Positions 1 to 5,060 are shown, numbered from the stretch's first letter. The stretch is DNA of 5,060 nt from Cyanobacteria bacterium UBA11153 (GCA_003511885.1 DOIX01000094.1:1-5060); one strand, 5' to 3'. The notes: generated by a model not told the origin, from the sequence alone. Translations and numbers: made by a program.

Positions 1-165
1 GGGTTGGTATGATTCGGTTAGGGCTTCTGAGGCCGTGTAAAGGTTATCTGGGAGATTAATTAGGGAAAAATTTGGGTGTTTTTGGAGGTATTGTAGAAAG
101 GAGCGGATTGGGTTGGGATAAAATGAGGCGGGGGGGAGGAATGTGAGGAGTAATTGCGGGGACAT
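1..165 (-). CDS. 5' end of an unknown protein, running off the left edge
   Basis: This open frame starts with ATG at 163-165 and stays open for 55 codons to the window edge, so only the N-terminus is visible. It begins MSPQLLLTFLPPASFY and continues with an amphipathic stretch containing FLQYLQKH and a segment ending in ESYQP. I do not recognise the family. The start lies 6 bases after the stop of the 235-residue gene, which suggests co-transcription. An AGG about 12 bases upstream is a weak ribosome binding site. Base composition differs from the upstream neighbour: many CCC and CTC codons make the plus strand conspicuously G-rich. The hydrophobic first 12 residues are short and have no preceding positive charge, so I do not call a signal peptide. 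It could be a further small antidote or accessory gene of the array, or an unrelated gene. Confidence 0.55.
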   Translation of the reverse strand, partial: MSPQLLLTFLPPASFYPNPIRSFLQYLQKHPNFSLINLPDNLYTASEALTESYQP

Positions 166-171
166 AATTCT

Positions 172-879
172 TTAAGACCTATCAATTCTTTGATTTATTA
201 TCGATCTTACTTCATCCTCAGTGAGATCAAAAGGCAGTGTTCTAATTACATAATCCAGCATTAGATCAATTTGCGGTTCGTGTGCTTTCCATTCTTCATA
301 GGACGCTTGGTTGAAAATACCATACTCGTCGTAACCAGACTCTCCTTGCATTCTCATTGTGCGATATATGTATTCTACCCAGAATATTTGCTTCTCTTCA
401 AATGTTTTATTTGGATACTCCTGACTCCAAAAATCCTGATGTTTTTGTTCTTGTTTTTTACTTTCATGATAAGAATCAATAATAGTTTTTCTTGGGTTGG
501 GACTAAAAGCACTTGTGGTGCTAGATCTTATTTGTTTTTGCGTTGAGAGTTCAATAAGCTTTTCGTGAATTAATTCTGAACCAGTTTTTTTATTGATGGT
601 TCTTATGGTTATAATTTTCCAGCCATTCTCTTCATCTATTGTTACGTTTTCTTCTTTAGTAATTTGTTTCATCCTTTCTTGCGGTACAATTATTTCTCCA
701 CTTTTAGGTTCGATCAGAGTGTAATAATACGAACGAGCTGATTCATCAATTTTTCCGATCTCTTCGACAATAAGATAGCCTGTTTCATAGTCAATGAACT
801 GGTCTGTTATTTCCCGATCGCTCGTCTCAGTGACAACAAACTTTCTTGATTGTCCTTCATTTTGATAAACTAATCTCAT
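172..879 (-). CDS. Unknown 235-residue soluble protein, candidate immunity protein
   Basis: This is a complete frame from ATG (877-879) to TAA (172-174). I do not recognise the family. Residues 1-115 alternate short hydrophobic and charged segments (YLIVEE, YYYTLIEP, WKIITIRTI), suggesting a beta-rich N-terminal half. Residues 116-145 are polar, with SSTTS and lysine/glutamate-rich sequence, and look like a linker. Residues 146-235 are aromatic and probably helical (FWVEYIYRTMRMQ, YEEWKAHEP, IDLMLDYVIRTL). There is no signal peptide or membrane segment, so it is probably cytosolic. Its ATG overlaps the TGA of the toxin-like remnant upstream (ATGA), the arrangement usual for a toxin end followed by its antidote. 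The ribosome binding site is weak (AGAGAG just before the start), so translational coupling may once have mattered. Immunity function is inferred from position only. Confidence 0.6.
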   Translation of the reverse strand: MRLVYQNEGQSRKFVVTETSDREITDQFIDYETGYLIVEEIGKIDESARSYYYTLIEPKSGEIIVPQERMKQITKEENVTIDEENGWKIITIRTINKKTGSELIHEKLIELSTQKQIRSSTTSAFSPNPRKTIIDSYHESKKQEQKHQDFWSQEYPNKTFEEKQIFWVEYIYRTMRMQGESGYDEYGIFNQASYEEWKAHEPQIDLMLDYVIRTLPFDLTEDEVRSIINQRIDRS

Positions 880-1064
880 GGCTCTCTGTGTCTATGACTT
901 ATTGAATAACCCCCCAAACCCCTAGCATTAGCCATTGCACCTAATCCGGCTGTTCCCAAGGTAAATGCTGTGGTGGCGGCGTTTTCTTTTGTCCAAAGTG
1001 GAGAAGCGGAGCAAACATAACTTCTTTTAGAACTATGATAATGGTTACTAAAGAAGTTAATTAC
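876..1064 (-). pseudogene. Decayed 62-codon toxin-like remnant
   Basis: Between the HEAT-like gene and the 235-residue gene there is an open frame of 62 codons plus a stop. It lies directly in frame after the TGA of the HEAT-like gene. It reads as plausible protein, with an Ala/Gly-rich hydrophobic stretch (LWTKENAATTAFTLGTAGLG, then AMANARGLGGYS) before a polar end (SHRHREP). It has no start codon near its beginning; the only ATG (933-935) would give 19 residues. The TGA overlaps the ATG of the next gene as ATGA. The Ala/Gly-rich stretch resembles the hydrophobic linkers before toxin domains, so I interpret it as the residue of a lost toxin tip whose antidote remains downstream. It could instead be chance coding-like sequence. 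Confidence 0.4.
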
Positions 1065-1637
1065 TCAGACTTGTTCTTGCCAACAGTGCTTCATCAAACT
1101 TCGCAAAGTAGCCTGAGCATATTCTCGCATTTCTAGATCGGGATCGTTTTCAATTAATCTTTCCAGAGGTTTCTTAAATTCAGGCCAAGCTCTGTAGGTA
1201 GTTGCAAAGCAAGTAGCTTCGCGAACTTCTGGAGATTCATGTGAGAACATCCGCTCGAAGACGCTGAAAATTTCTGGCTCGAACAATTTAGGTGAAGCCG
1301 CAGCCAGCGCGATAATAACACCAATACATTCTCGTTTATCCCTAGCTAGAGCCGCTCGCCCAAGAAGTTCGTCAAGGGTATAAGAATCAAAAGTCGATCT
1401 AATTTTTTGGGCAATCTCATCGCCATCTTTCCCTACAATTGTCAAGTAATGAATGCAAGCGTAATAATCCTCCATATATTGGATAGTCGTTTCACCATCG
1501 CGAGTTCTCCAAGCTTTGTACATGCGCATTTCGTTTTTTGGCTGGAAGTCGTAAAACTCCCAGTTTTGCTGCCAAGCTAAAAGATCCATTTTGTAGTTAG
1601 TGTCCGCTCCTTTGAACACAATTCGTAAGTCACCCAT
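1065..1637 (-). CDS. HEAT-like repeat protein, probable immunity protein for the toxin tip at 1644-3575
   Basis: A complete 190-residue frame runs from ATG (1635-1637) to TGA (1065-1067). The N-terminal 85 residues are mixed and rich in aromatics (AWQQNWEFYDF, MEDYYACIHYL), with no family I can name. From about residue 86 it becomes helical and repetitive. Residues 118-150 hold HESPEVREATCFA and residues 155-183 hold NDPDLEMREYAQATLRSL, both fitting the HEAT/Armadillo pattern of an Asp/Ser-Pro turn followed by VR or MR and an alanine-rich helix. Such solenoids bind proteins and recur among polymorphic-toxin antidotes. The gene starts 6 bases after the stop of the 643-codon toxin frame. Its strong ribosome binding site lies in that frame's last codons, the classic toxin-immunity arrangement. 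No signal peptide or membrane segment is visible, so the protein is probably cytosolic. The repeat call is by eye. Confidence 0.7.
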   Translation of the reverse strand: MGDLRIVFKGADTNYKMDLLAWQQNWEFYDFQPKNEMRMYKAWRTRDGETTIQYMEDYYACIHYLTIVGKDGDEIAQKIRSTFDSYTLDELLGRAALARDKRECIGVIIALAAASPKLFEPEIFSVFERMFSHESPEVREATCFATTYRAWPEFKKPLERLIENDPDLEMREYAQATLRSLMKHCWQEQV

Positions 1638-1643
1638 ATTTCC

Positions 1644-3575
1644 CTATTCCTCCGGAATAAAAAACTTTTTCGCCTCATCTTTAAGCAGATCTGGCAGATT
1701 GTCCAATACCTGTTTTAAATCTTGTTCATTCTTAATTAAGGGGTTCTCTCCTTGAGTACATGATAACAGATAACGAACCAACCATTCTTTTTCTTTTTGC
1801 AGTAACGGTTCTACTTGTTCCGGTTTGGCTGGCTCTTTATATTTTCCTTCTCTGGTAAATCCAAGAGCCTGATCGGCTTCATGTGCTATTTTTGTTATTC
1901 CTTGGGGAGACATTGTATTGAGACTAACGAATGCTTCTTCTGGAGTAATTAGTCCTTTCTTCATTAACTCAAAATTAATCGGAAGTGTAACAGTTGCTGG
2001 CAATCCTCTTCCTGGCTCAACATTTAACATTAGTCGAGTAATAGCTTTAACTTTCGCTTCGTATTGTGGATATTTTGCTAATGATTCAGGAACCCGCCCT
2101 GTTTGAATAAGGCTTTGCATTGCTCCGACAACAGCAGCAGGAGTCAAACCTGTATCTTGCTCGAGTTTTCTTAATTCTGCCACTAATTCTTGATACTTGC
2201 CTCCTTGGGCAACGAAAATGCTTCCTGGCAGCGGGCTTCCTGTTTGTGTCTCTCGTACTACTTTATCACCCGGAGAATAATAACCAAAAGCATAATGTTC
2301 GCTAGTCCAACGTTTCCGCTTTGCTGAGGCTAAATCATCTTGTGCGATAGCATTTGCTCCCAGTGCGGCTTCCTTAGTAGGAATTAATATTGGATTATCT
2401 GCTTTGATGCCAGCATTCCTTAATTCTCTCTGCTGTTGTGGGGTTTCAAGACCAAGTTTGTTAAATTCATCTATGCCTTCCTGACGAAGCGATTGCGCAG
2501 CTTCTCGTAAATCCTGATTAGGTTTTTTGCCAATTGCATCAACGGCTTCTCTGATAACACTTTCCTCTGGTGTTTTATCGGGAGTTTTTGCATCTGCTGA
2601 TTTATCAGGATCAAATTGCGGACCACAATCTCCTGGTGGTTCAGAAAAGCGACACCATGTACCATCTTTTTGCTTCTTCAGTTCATGATTGTTGGGCAGC
2701 TCAATCTCTTCGATATGCTGACCATCATTGATAGGCTTGCGTTTAGCTCTCCGAGCCACCTCCCTTTCTGCATTGAGTTCTTTTGGTGTTAATTCACTAC
2801 CCCGTTTACTAGCAGTTTTCTCCAGAATTTCTTTCTGTTTCCCTGTTAAAGGTAAATCCCGATTGGATTTACCCCCACCACTTTTAACCTTATTCTCAAC
2901 CCCATTAATTTTCCCTTTCCCTAATTTACCCGCACTCTTAACCGTATGCCCTAACCCCAAACTACCGGAAGCTAAAGACAAAGCCGCATTGACATAATCC
3001 CCTTTCTTAACATACTCCTGTGCCGCTGAAATTCCACCCACAAATCCCGCTACATTCACCCCATGTACTGCTGCTGGTACTCCATATTTCACCGCACCTT
3101 TAAGCAGTTTCTTCACTTTATTCGGTAAAGGTATTTTCTTAACTACCTCAGCTAATTTCCCTGGTATTTTCTTAGTTAATTTCGCTAAGTCAGTCAATTT
3201 ACCTGCATTAGGCAATAACTTACTCGCATTAGCTACTAACTTATTATTTTTAATCAGTTTCCCACCTTTCTCCAACAATTTCCCCGCATTAGGCAACAAC
3301 TTACTCGCACCAGTTAGTACCTTATTCCCCTTAATAAGTTTCCCACCTTTATCCAACAATTTACCCGCATTAGGCAACAACTTACTCGCCCCAGTTAGTA
3401 ACTTATTCCCCTTGGCAACTTTGGCAATAATTTTCCCCCCTTTCGCCACTGCACCAACGGCATCTCCTAATCCAGGAATTGCGGAAATTCCTGATAATGC
3501 AGCGTTGGCATAATCACCTTCAGCGGCATACCAAGCGGCGTTGCCTAAGTCGGCGACTGCACCAATTACGGGCAC
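1644..3575 (-). CDS. N-terminally truncated polymorphic-toxin C-terminal cassette with an unrecognised toxin domain
   Basis: A 643-codon frame, opening at GTG (3573-3575) and ending in TAG (1644-1646). Residues 1-45 are a hydrophobic pre-toxin linker (PVIGAVADLGN, GDYANAALS, IPGLGDAVGAV). Residues 56-136 are three 27-residue Lys/Gly/Leu repeats. Residues 165-220 form a second linker echoing the first (AGFVGGIS, GDYVNAALS). Residues 241-311 are polar and reach GTWCRF, a motif I know from polymorphic-toxin tips. After an Asp/Lys/Pro-rich spacer (321-338), residues 340-643 form a mostly helical domain I cannot name. It contains RKRWTSEHYAFGYYSPGD, GLTPAAVVGAMQSL and HEADQALGF; H425 and H565 with E566 are possible active-site residues. 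There is no delivery domain or signal peptide, and no ribosome binding site at the GTG. Methionine does not recur until residue 486. The frame continues upstream without a start, so this is most likely a silent donor cassette of a larger secreted toxin. Confidence 0.75.
   Translation of the reverse strand: MPVIGAVADLGNAAWYAAEGDYANAALSGISAIPGLGDAVGAVAKGGKIIAKVAKGNKLLTGASKLLPNAGKLLDKGGKLIKGNKVLTGASKLLPNAGKLLEKGGKLIKNNKLVANASKLLPNAGKLTDLAKLTKKIPGKLAEVVKKIPLPNKVKKLLKGAVKYGVPAAVHGVNVAGFVGGISAAQEYVKKGDYVNAALSLASGSLGLGHTVKSAGKLGKGKINGVENKVKSGGGKSNRDLPLTGKQKEILEKTASKRGSELTPKELNAEREVARRAKRKPINDGQHIEEIELPNNHELKKQKDGTWCRFSEPPGDCGPQFDPDKSADAKTPDKTPEESVIREAVDAIGKKPNQDLREAAQSLRQEGIDEFNKLGLETPQQQRELRNAGIKADNPILIPTKEAALGANAIAQDDLASAKRKRWTSEHYAFGYYSPGDKVVRETQTGSPLPGSIFVAQGGKYQELVAELRKLEQDTGLTPAAVVGAMQSLIQTGRVPESLAKYPQYEAKVKAITRLMLNVEPGRGLPATVTLPINFELMKKGLITPEEAFVSLNTMSPQGITKIAHEADQALGFTREGKYKEPAKPEQVEPLLQKEKEWLVRYLLSCTQGENPLIKNEQDLKQVLDNLPDLLKDEAKKFFIPEE
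1648..1653 (-). promoter_or_regulatory. Ribosome binding site embedded in the toxin 3' end
   Basis: GGAGGA spans the final CCG-GAG-GAA codons of the upstream toxin frame, 11 bases (counted after GGAGG) before the ATG at 1635-1637. It fixes the start of the HEAT-like gene. It also means the antidote can be translated efficiently even if the toxin frame, which lacks a good start, is silent. Confidence 0.7.
3168..3410 (-). repeat. Three tandem 81-bp (27-residue) coding repeats
   Basis: Residues 56-82, 83-109 and 110-136 of the toxin frame are tandem units. The first two are almost identical (GNK-L/V-LTGASKLLPNAGKL, then D/EKGGKLIK). The third begins NNKLVANASKLLPNAGKL and diverges after that. 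The DNA block encoding SKLLPNAGK recurs exactly 81 bases apart. The unit is basic and amphipathic and sits between two hydrophobic pre-toxin linkers. It could be a flexible or membrane-contacting spacer, and its DNA similarity makes unit gain or loss by recombination likely. Confidence 0.85.
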
Positions 3576-3644
3576 GAATCCGGCTATGTCTAAGGCGGTA
3601 TGCCCTGCGTCTTTCCAGTTTGTGTTTTTGAGGGAGTTGTTAAG
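3576..3644 (-). pseudogene. In-frame upstream remnant of the pre-toxin linker
   Basis: The toxin frame remains open for 23 codons above the GTG, until TAG at 3645-3647. These codons read LNNSLKNTNWKDAGH followed by TALDIAGF. DIAGF joins directly to VPVIGAVADLG, giving a continuous linker of the kind found inside larger secreted toxins. No ATG, GTG or TTG occurs in this extension. The protein family therefore extends upstream of the GTG, and the gene here has been cut off from its original N-terminal part. Confidence 0.65.
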
Positions 3645-3647
3645 CTA

Positions 3648-3782
3648 AGATTCAAACTGGCTAATTTTTGGGCACAAACGTAGATTTGGTAATCACAGCG
3701 CCAACTCCCGATTTTTGCTCTGGTTGAAGCCTGGTTCACTCCGGTATCTGATTAATGATTGAACTTCATGTTTGACTCTATA
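3648..3782 (-). other. Intergenic stretch between the DUF4240-like gene and the toxin cassette
   Basis: I find no convincing gene, promoter or terminator here. The three minus-strand frames are broken by stops. One gives short peptide-like text (SWRCDYQIYVCAQKLASLNL) that runs into the start of the toxin-linker DNA in another frame. This could be a fragment of another coding sequence or of a dispersed repeat fused to the cassette. It probably marks the recombination boundary of the cassette, though I cannot place the join exactly. Confidence 0.35.
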
Positions 3783-4193
3783 TTACACAGGTGGTTTAGC
3801 ATAATATCTGATTTCATCATCAAATTTATCTTCAAACACCTCGCCTGCCACTCCGGTTACAACTTCTGCCTCTGAGTATAATTGAAGATCTTGAGCAATC
3901 AGTTCAGGTGTTTTTAAGATTTTAAAATAATAGTCTTTTCCTCTGCTAATCACCCACTCGCTCACATCCAGAATAGTATCTTCCGATCTTCCTCTTCCAA
4001 GAGAATCTTCAAAACGCTGAGAACATATTTGCATTCTAGCTTTCAGAAAGTCTGATTCAAAATTAATAAGTTCTTCTCGTTCAAGAGCATAAAGAAGTTG
4101 ATACAGTTTCTCTTGGTTTTTTTCGGCTTTATCGAGAATATTCCAGAATTTTTCAGATATGTTATACATAGATTCATTTTTATTTATTTCCAT
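3783..4193 (-). CDS. DUF4240-like protein, probable immunity protein for the GIY-YIG-like toxin
   Basis: A 136-residue frame from ATG (4191-4193) to TAA (3783-3785). Its pattern fits my memory of the DUF4240 family: an early helix starting with Phe-Trp (SEKFWNILDKA, residues 13-23), then a leucine-rich helix ending EREELINFESDF (38-49). A Gly-Arg-Ser-Glu-Asp turn at 68-72 leads into SEWVISRGKDYYF (78-90) and TPELIA (95-100), matching the family's Ser-Asp-Asp, Trp-Leu-Ile and Pro-x-x-Leu-Ala positions. An acidic C-terminal tail follows (EVFEDKFDDEI). The family occurs beside polymorphic toxins, but I know of no established biochemical activity. It is acidic and cytosolic in appearance, as expected of an antidote to a nuclease. 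It lies 86 bases after the stop of the GIY-YIG-like frame and has its own promoter-like sequence and an excellent ribosome binding site. The family assignment is from memory. Confidence 0.7.
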   Translation of the reverse strand: MEINKNESMYNISEKFWNILDKAEKNQEKLYQLLYALEREELINFESDFLKARMQICSQRFEDSLGRGRSEDTILDVSEWVISRGKDYYFKILKTPELIAQDLQLYSEAEVVTGVAGEVFEDKFDDEIRYYAKPPV

Positions 4194-4199
4194 ACATGA

Positions 4200-4207
4200 C
4201 CTCCTTT
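4200..4207 (-). promoter_or_regulatory. Strong Shine-Dalgarno that decides the start of the DUF4240-like gene
   Basis: AAAGGAGG lies 6 bases before the ATG at 4191-4193. Another ATG (4195-4197), only 2 bases from GGAGG and out of frame, would give a 5-residue peptide (MYGNK, then TAA), so the later ATG is the right start. This is the best ribosome binding site in the window. Confidence 0.75.
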
Positions 4208-4250
4208 GAAACTGGGATGATGGTGACTACGATCTTGATTTATTACTCTA

Positions 4251-4278
4251 ATAATAGATTGTTTTTTGAGTGTGCCAA
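4251..4278 (-). promoter_or_regulatory. Putative sigma70-type promoter for the DUF4240-like gene
   Basis: On the minus strand TTGGCA (4273-4278) is followed after 16 bases by TATTAT (4251-4256). Each hexamer is one base from consensus. The -35 box begins just after the GIY-YIG-like stop codon, and transcription would start near 4244-4246, about 50 bases before the antidote ATG. This would let the antidote be expressed without the toxin. The spacer is A-rich and one base shorter than the ideal 17, so a chance match in AT-rich DNA remains possible. Confidence 0.45.
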
Positions 4279-4279
4279 C

Positions 4280-4996
4280 TTATTCTTTCCCTAAAACTTC
4301 ACCATTCCAGTGATAACCTGCCTCTTTTTCCTGGGGACTCAAAATGCCAGGAGTCGCTCTCCCTTCGTATCCTAACCTCGAATCTGTATTATCCCAACGT
4401 AGCTTATGCCCCTCGGAGACTAGTTTTTGCCGCAGATGCGTTTCAAATGTCTCTAATGGTATTCTCTCTGATGTTGGAACTGGATAGGTTTCAATTTCCA
4501 GTTTTCTTCCTGTGTGCCCTTGTGCTGTCATATAGTCTGCAAAGCGCCTCTTAAAATTATCAGTCTTGCCAACTTTTAATACTTCACCTGTGCTAGAATC
4601 TTTCAGGATATAAACTAGATTAGTATTCCCAAAGTTTACTTCTTGTCTCCATTTTTTAGTATCCAACTTGATGATTTGCCCCTGCTCTGGAAGCTCGATT
4701 TTAGTTGGGGGTGAAGGGACTAAGCGATCGCCCTCCCAGTAATGACCTTGCTTTTTTTGCTCAGGTGTTAAAAAACTAGGAATCCCTTTACCTTGATATC
4801 CCAATCTCGCACCTGTATTGTCCCAAGGTAGCTTATGCCCCTCTGAGATTAGTTTTTGCCGCAGATGCGTTTCAAATGTCTTTAGTGGTATTTTCTGTGA
4901 TGTTGGGACTAGATAGGTTTCAATTTCTAGTTTTCTTCCTGTGTGCCCTTGTGCTGTCACATAGTCTGCAAAGCGCCTCTTAAAATTATCGGTCAT
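4280..4996 (-). CDS. Tandemly duplicated GIY-YIG-like toxin domain, 5'-truncated and probably a pseudogene as a whole
   Basis: From the first ATG to TAA (4280-4282) the frame has 238 codons and holds two copies of one domain. The second (residues 125-238) looks complete: VYIL (128-131) at the GIY position, LKVG (140-143) at the YIG position, KRRF (149-152) with the expected Arg, FETHLRQKL with Glu185, and WDNT with Asn203. This order matches the GIY-YIG nuclease fold, so a DNA- or RNA-cutting toxin tip is likely. A tail follows with Tyr-Glu-Gly, SPQEK and YHWNGEVL. The first copy (residues 2-93) keeps the Arg, Glu42 and Asn60 but lacks the VYIL strand. Its homology extends upstream of the ATG to 5029, and its frame hits TAA at 5036-5038. 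The ATG replaces the lysine codon of KVGKT, so it is not a natural start. No delivery domain is visible; the DUF4240-like gene downstream is the likely antidote. Confidence 0.7.
   Translation of the reverse strand: MTDNFKRRFADYVTAQGHTGRKLEIETYLVPTSQKIPLKTFETHLRQKLISEGHKLPWDNTGARLGYQGKGIPSFLTPEQKKQGHYWEGDRLVPSPPTKIELPEQGQIIKLDTKKWRQEVNFGNTNLVYILKDSSTGEVLKVGKTDNFKRRFADYMTAQGHTGRKLEIETYPVPTSERIPLETFETHLRQKLVSEGHKLRWDNTDSRLGYEGRATPGILSPQEKEAGYHWNGEVLGKE
4289..4600 (-). repeat. Direct repeat unit B: downstream copy of the GIY-YIG-like domain
   Basis: This unit aligns base for base with unit A at a constant offset of 429 bases (143 codons), from the aspartate codon before STGEVLKVG to the WNGEVL tail. 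Over the 60 residues from TDNF to WDNT the two copies differ at 7 positions. The tails after RLGY are much more different. It is the copy with the complete set of GIY-YIG residues. Confidence 0.85.
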
Positions 4997-5029
4997 ACCA
5001 ACTTTTAAGACTTCTCCTGTGTCAGCATC
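4718..5029 (-). repeat. Direct repeat unit A: upstream, broken copy of the GIY-YIG-like domain
   Basis: The unit runs from DADTGEVLKVG (starting at 5029) to the WEGDRLV tail. Homology to unit B stops abruptly above 5029, where the VYIL strand should be encoded, and the frame is closed seven bases higher by TAA. It is joined to unit B by a 30-residue linker (residues 94-123, PSPPTKIELPEQG then LDTKKWRQEV). Confidence 0.85.
4724..4731. repeat. HIP1 octameric palindrome GCGATCGC
   Basis: An exact GCGATCGC lies inside the linker between the two GIY-YIG-like copies. This octamer is highly over-represented in many cyanobacterial genomes, so it supports the taxonomic reading. A single copy in 5 kb is suggestive, not decisive. 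Confidence 0.8.
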
Positions 5030-5058
5030 ACTGCCTTAACACTAGCCTTAACTTTATT
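5029..5058 (-). pseudogene. Out-of-frame coding remnant entering from the right edge
   Basis: In a different minus-strand frame the last bases read NKVKASVKAV and then run on to TAA within unit A. This basic, Val/Lys-rich text resembles a linker and may be the end of the upstream toxin before a deletion or frameshift. It has only ten codons, so support is weak. Confidence 0.3.
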
Positions 5059-5060
5059 CT

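Noticed and set aside
271..546. Plus-strand open frame of 91 codons
   Set aside because: It is antisense to the 235-residue gene, has a Phe/Leu-rich composition typical of a reverse-strand shadow, and shows no ribosome binding site.
1065..1067. Programmed read-through of the HEAT-like stop into the 62-codon frame
   Set aside because: The frame is continuous past TGA, but nothing nearby suggests a recoding signal and the following text resembles a toxin linker, not a HEAT extension; chance frame agreement is likely.
2471..2665. Second minus-strand frame of 64 codons inside the toxin gene
   Set aside because: It lies fully within the toxin frame, which has a coherent domain layout there, and shows no recognisable features.
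2728..2997. Plus-strand open frame of 89 codons with a leucine-rich composition
   Set aside because: It is antisense to the Lys/Gly-rich linker region; its leucines and prolines are the complement of that biased coding sequence.
3168..3410. The regular 81-base repeats as a CRISPR array
   Set aside because: The units are contiguous without unique spacers, lie in frame and encode a repeated peptide.
3615..3660. The 8-base inverted repeat as a terminator
   Set aside because: The loop would be 30 bases, the stem is short and AT-rich, and there is no T tract on the minus strand after it.
4270..4554. Plus-strand open frame of 94 codons
   Set aside because: It is antisense to the intact GIY-YIG-like copy, whose motifs are clear on the minus strand.

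Overview
The window looks like cyanobacterial chromosome, probably from a filamentous species. It has an exact HIP1 octamer (GCGATCGC at 4724-4731), moderate AT richness, and protein linkers typical of cyanobacterial polymorphic-toxin loci. I see no rRNA, tRNA, transposase or CRISPR array. Every supported gene is on the minus strand, so transcription runs from the right end towards position 1.

In transcription order, the right end (5060 to 4280) holds a tandemly duplicated GIY-YIG-like toxin C-terminal domain. The first copy has lost its leading strand-forming motif through a lesion near 5029-5036; the second copy is intact. A sigma70-like promoter (4251-4278) and a near-perfect Shine-Dalgarno then precede a 136-residue DUF4240-like protein (3783-4193), the likely cognate immunity protein. 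About 140 bases without a clear gene follow. Next is a 643-codon frame (1644-3575) that begins inside a pre-toxin linker, carries three 27-residue repeats, a second pre-toxin linker and a WCRF motif, and ends in an unrecognised C-terminal domain. It has no convincing start and looks like a displaced toxin-tip ('orphan CT') cassette. Tightly coupled to its stop is a 190-residue protein with a HEAT-like C-terminal half (1065-1637), the probable immunity protein. A decayed 62-codon open frame (876-1064) fills the gap to a 235-residue unknown protein (172-879). The first 55 codons of another unknown gene (1-165) run off the left edge.

Taken together this reads as a toxin-tip/immunity array. Broken or start-less toxin ends alternate with intact, well-translated small soluble proteins that would act as antidotes. 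The parent secreted toxin, with its delivery and N-terminal domains, would be expected to the right of the window (upstream on the minus strand). The main new material is the unrecognised toxin domain with its HEAT-like partner, the GIY-YIG-like/DUF4240-like pairing, and the unknown 235-residue protein next to a toxin-like remnant. All functions are inferred from motifs and gene order; no search was run.
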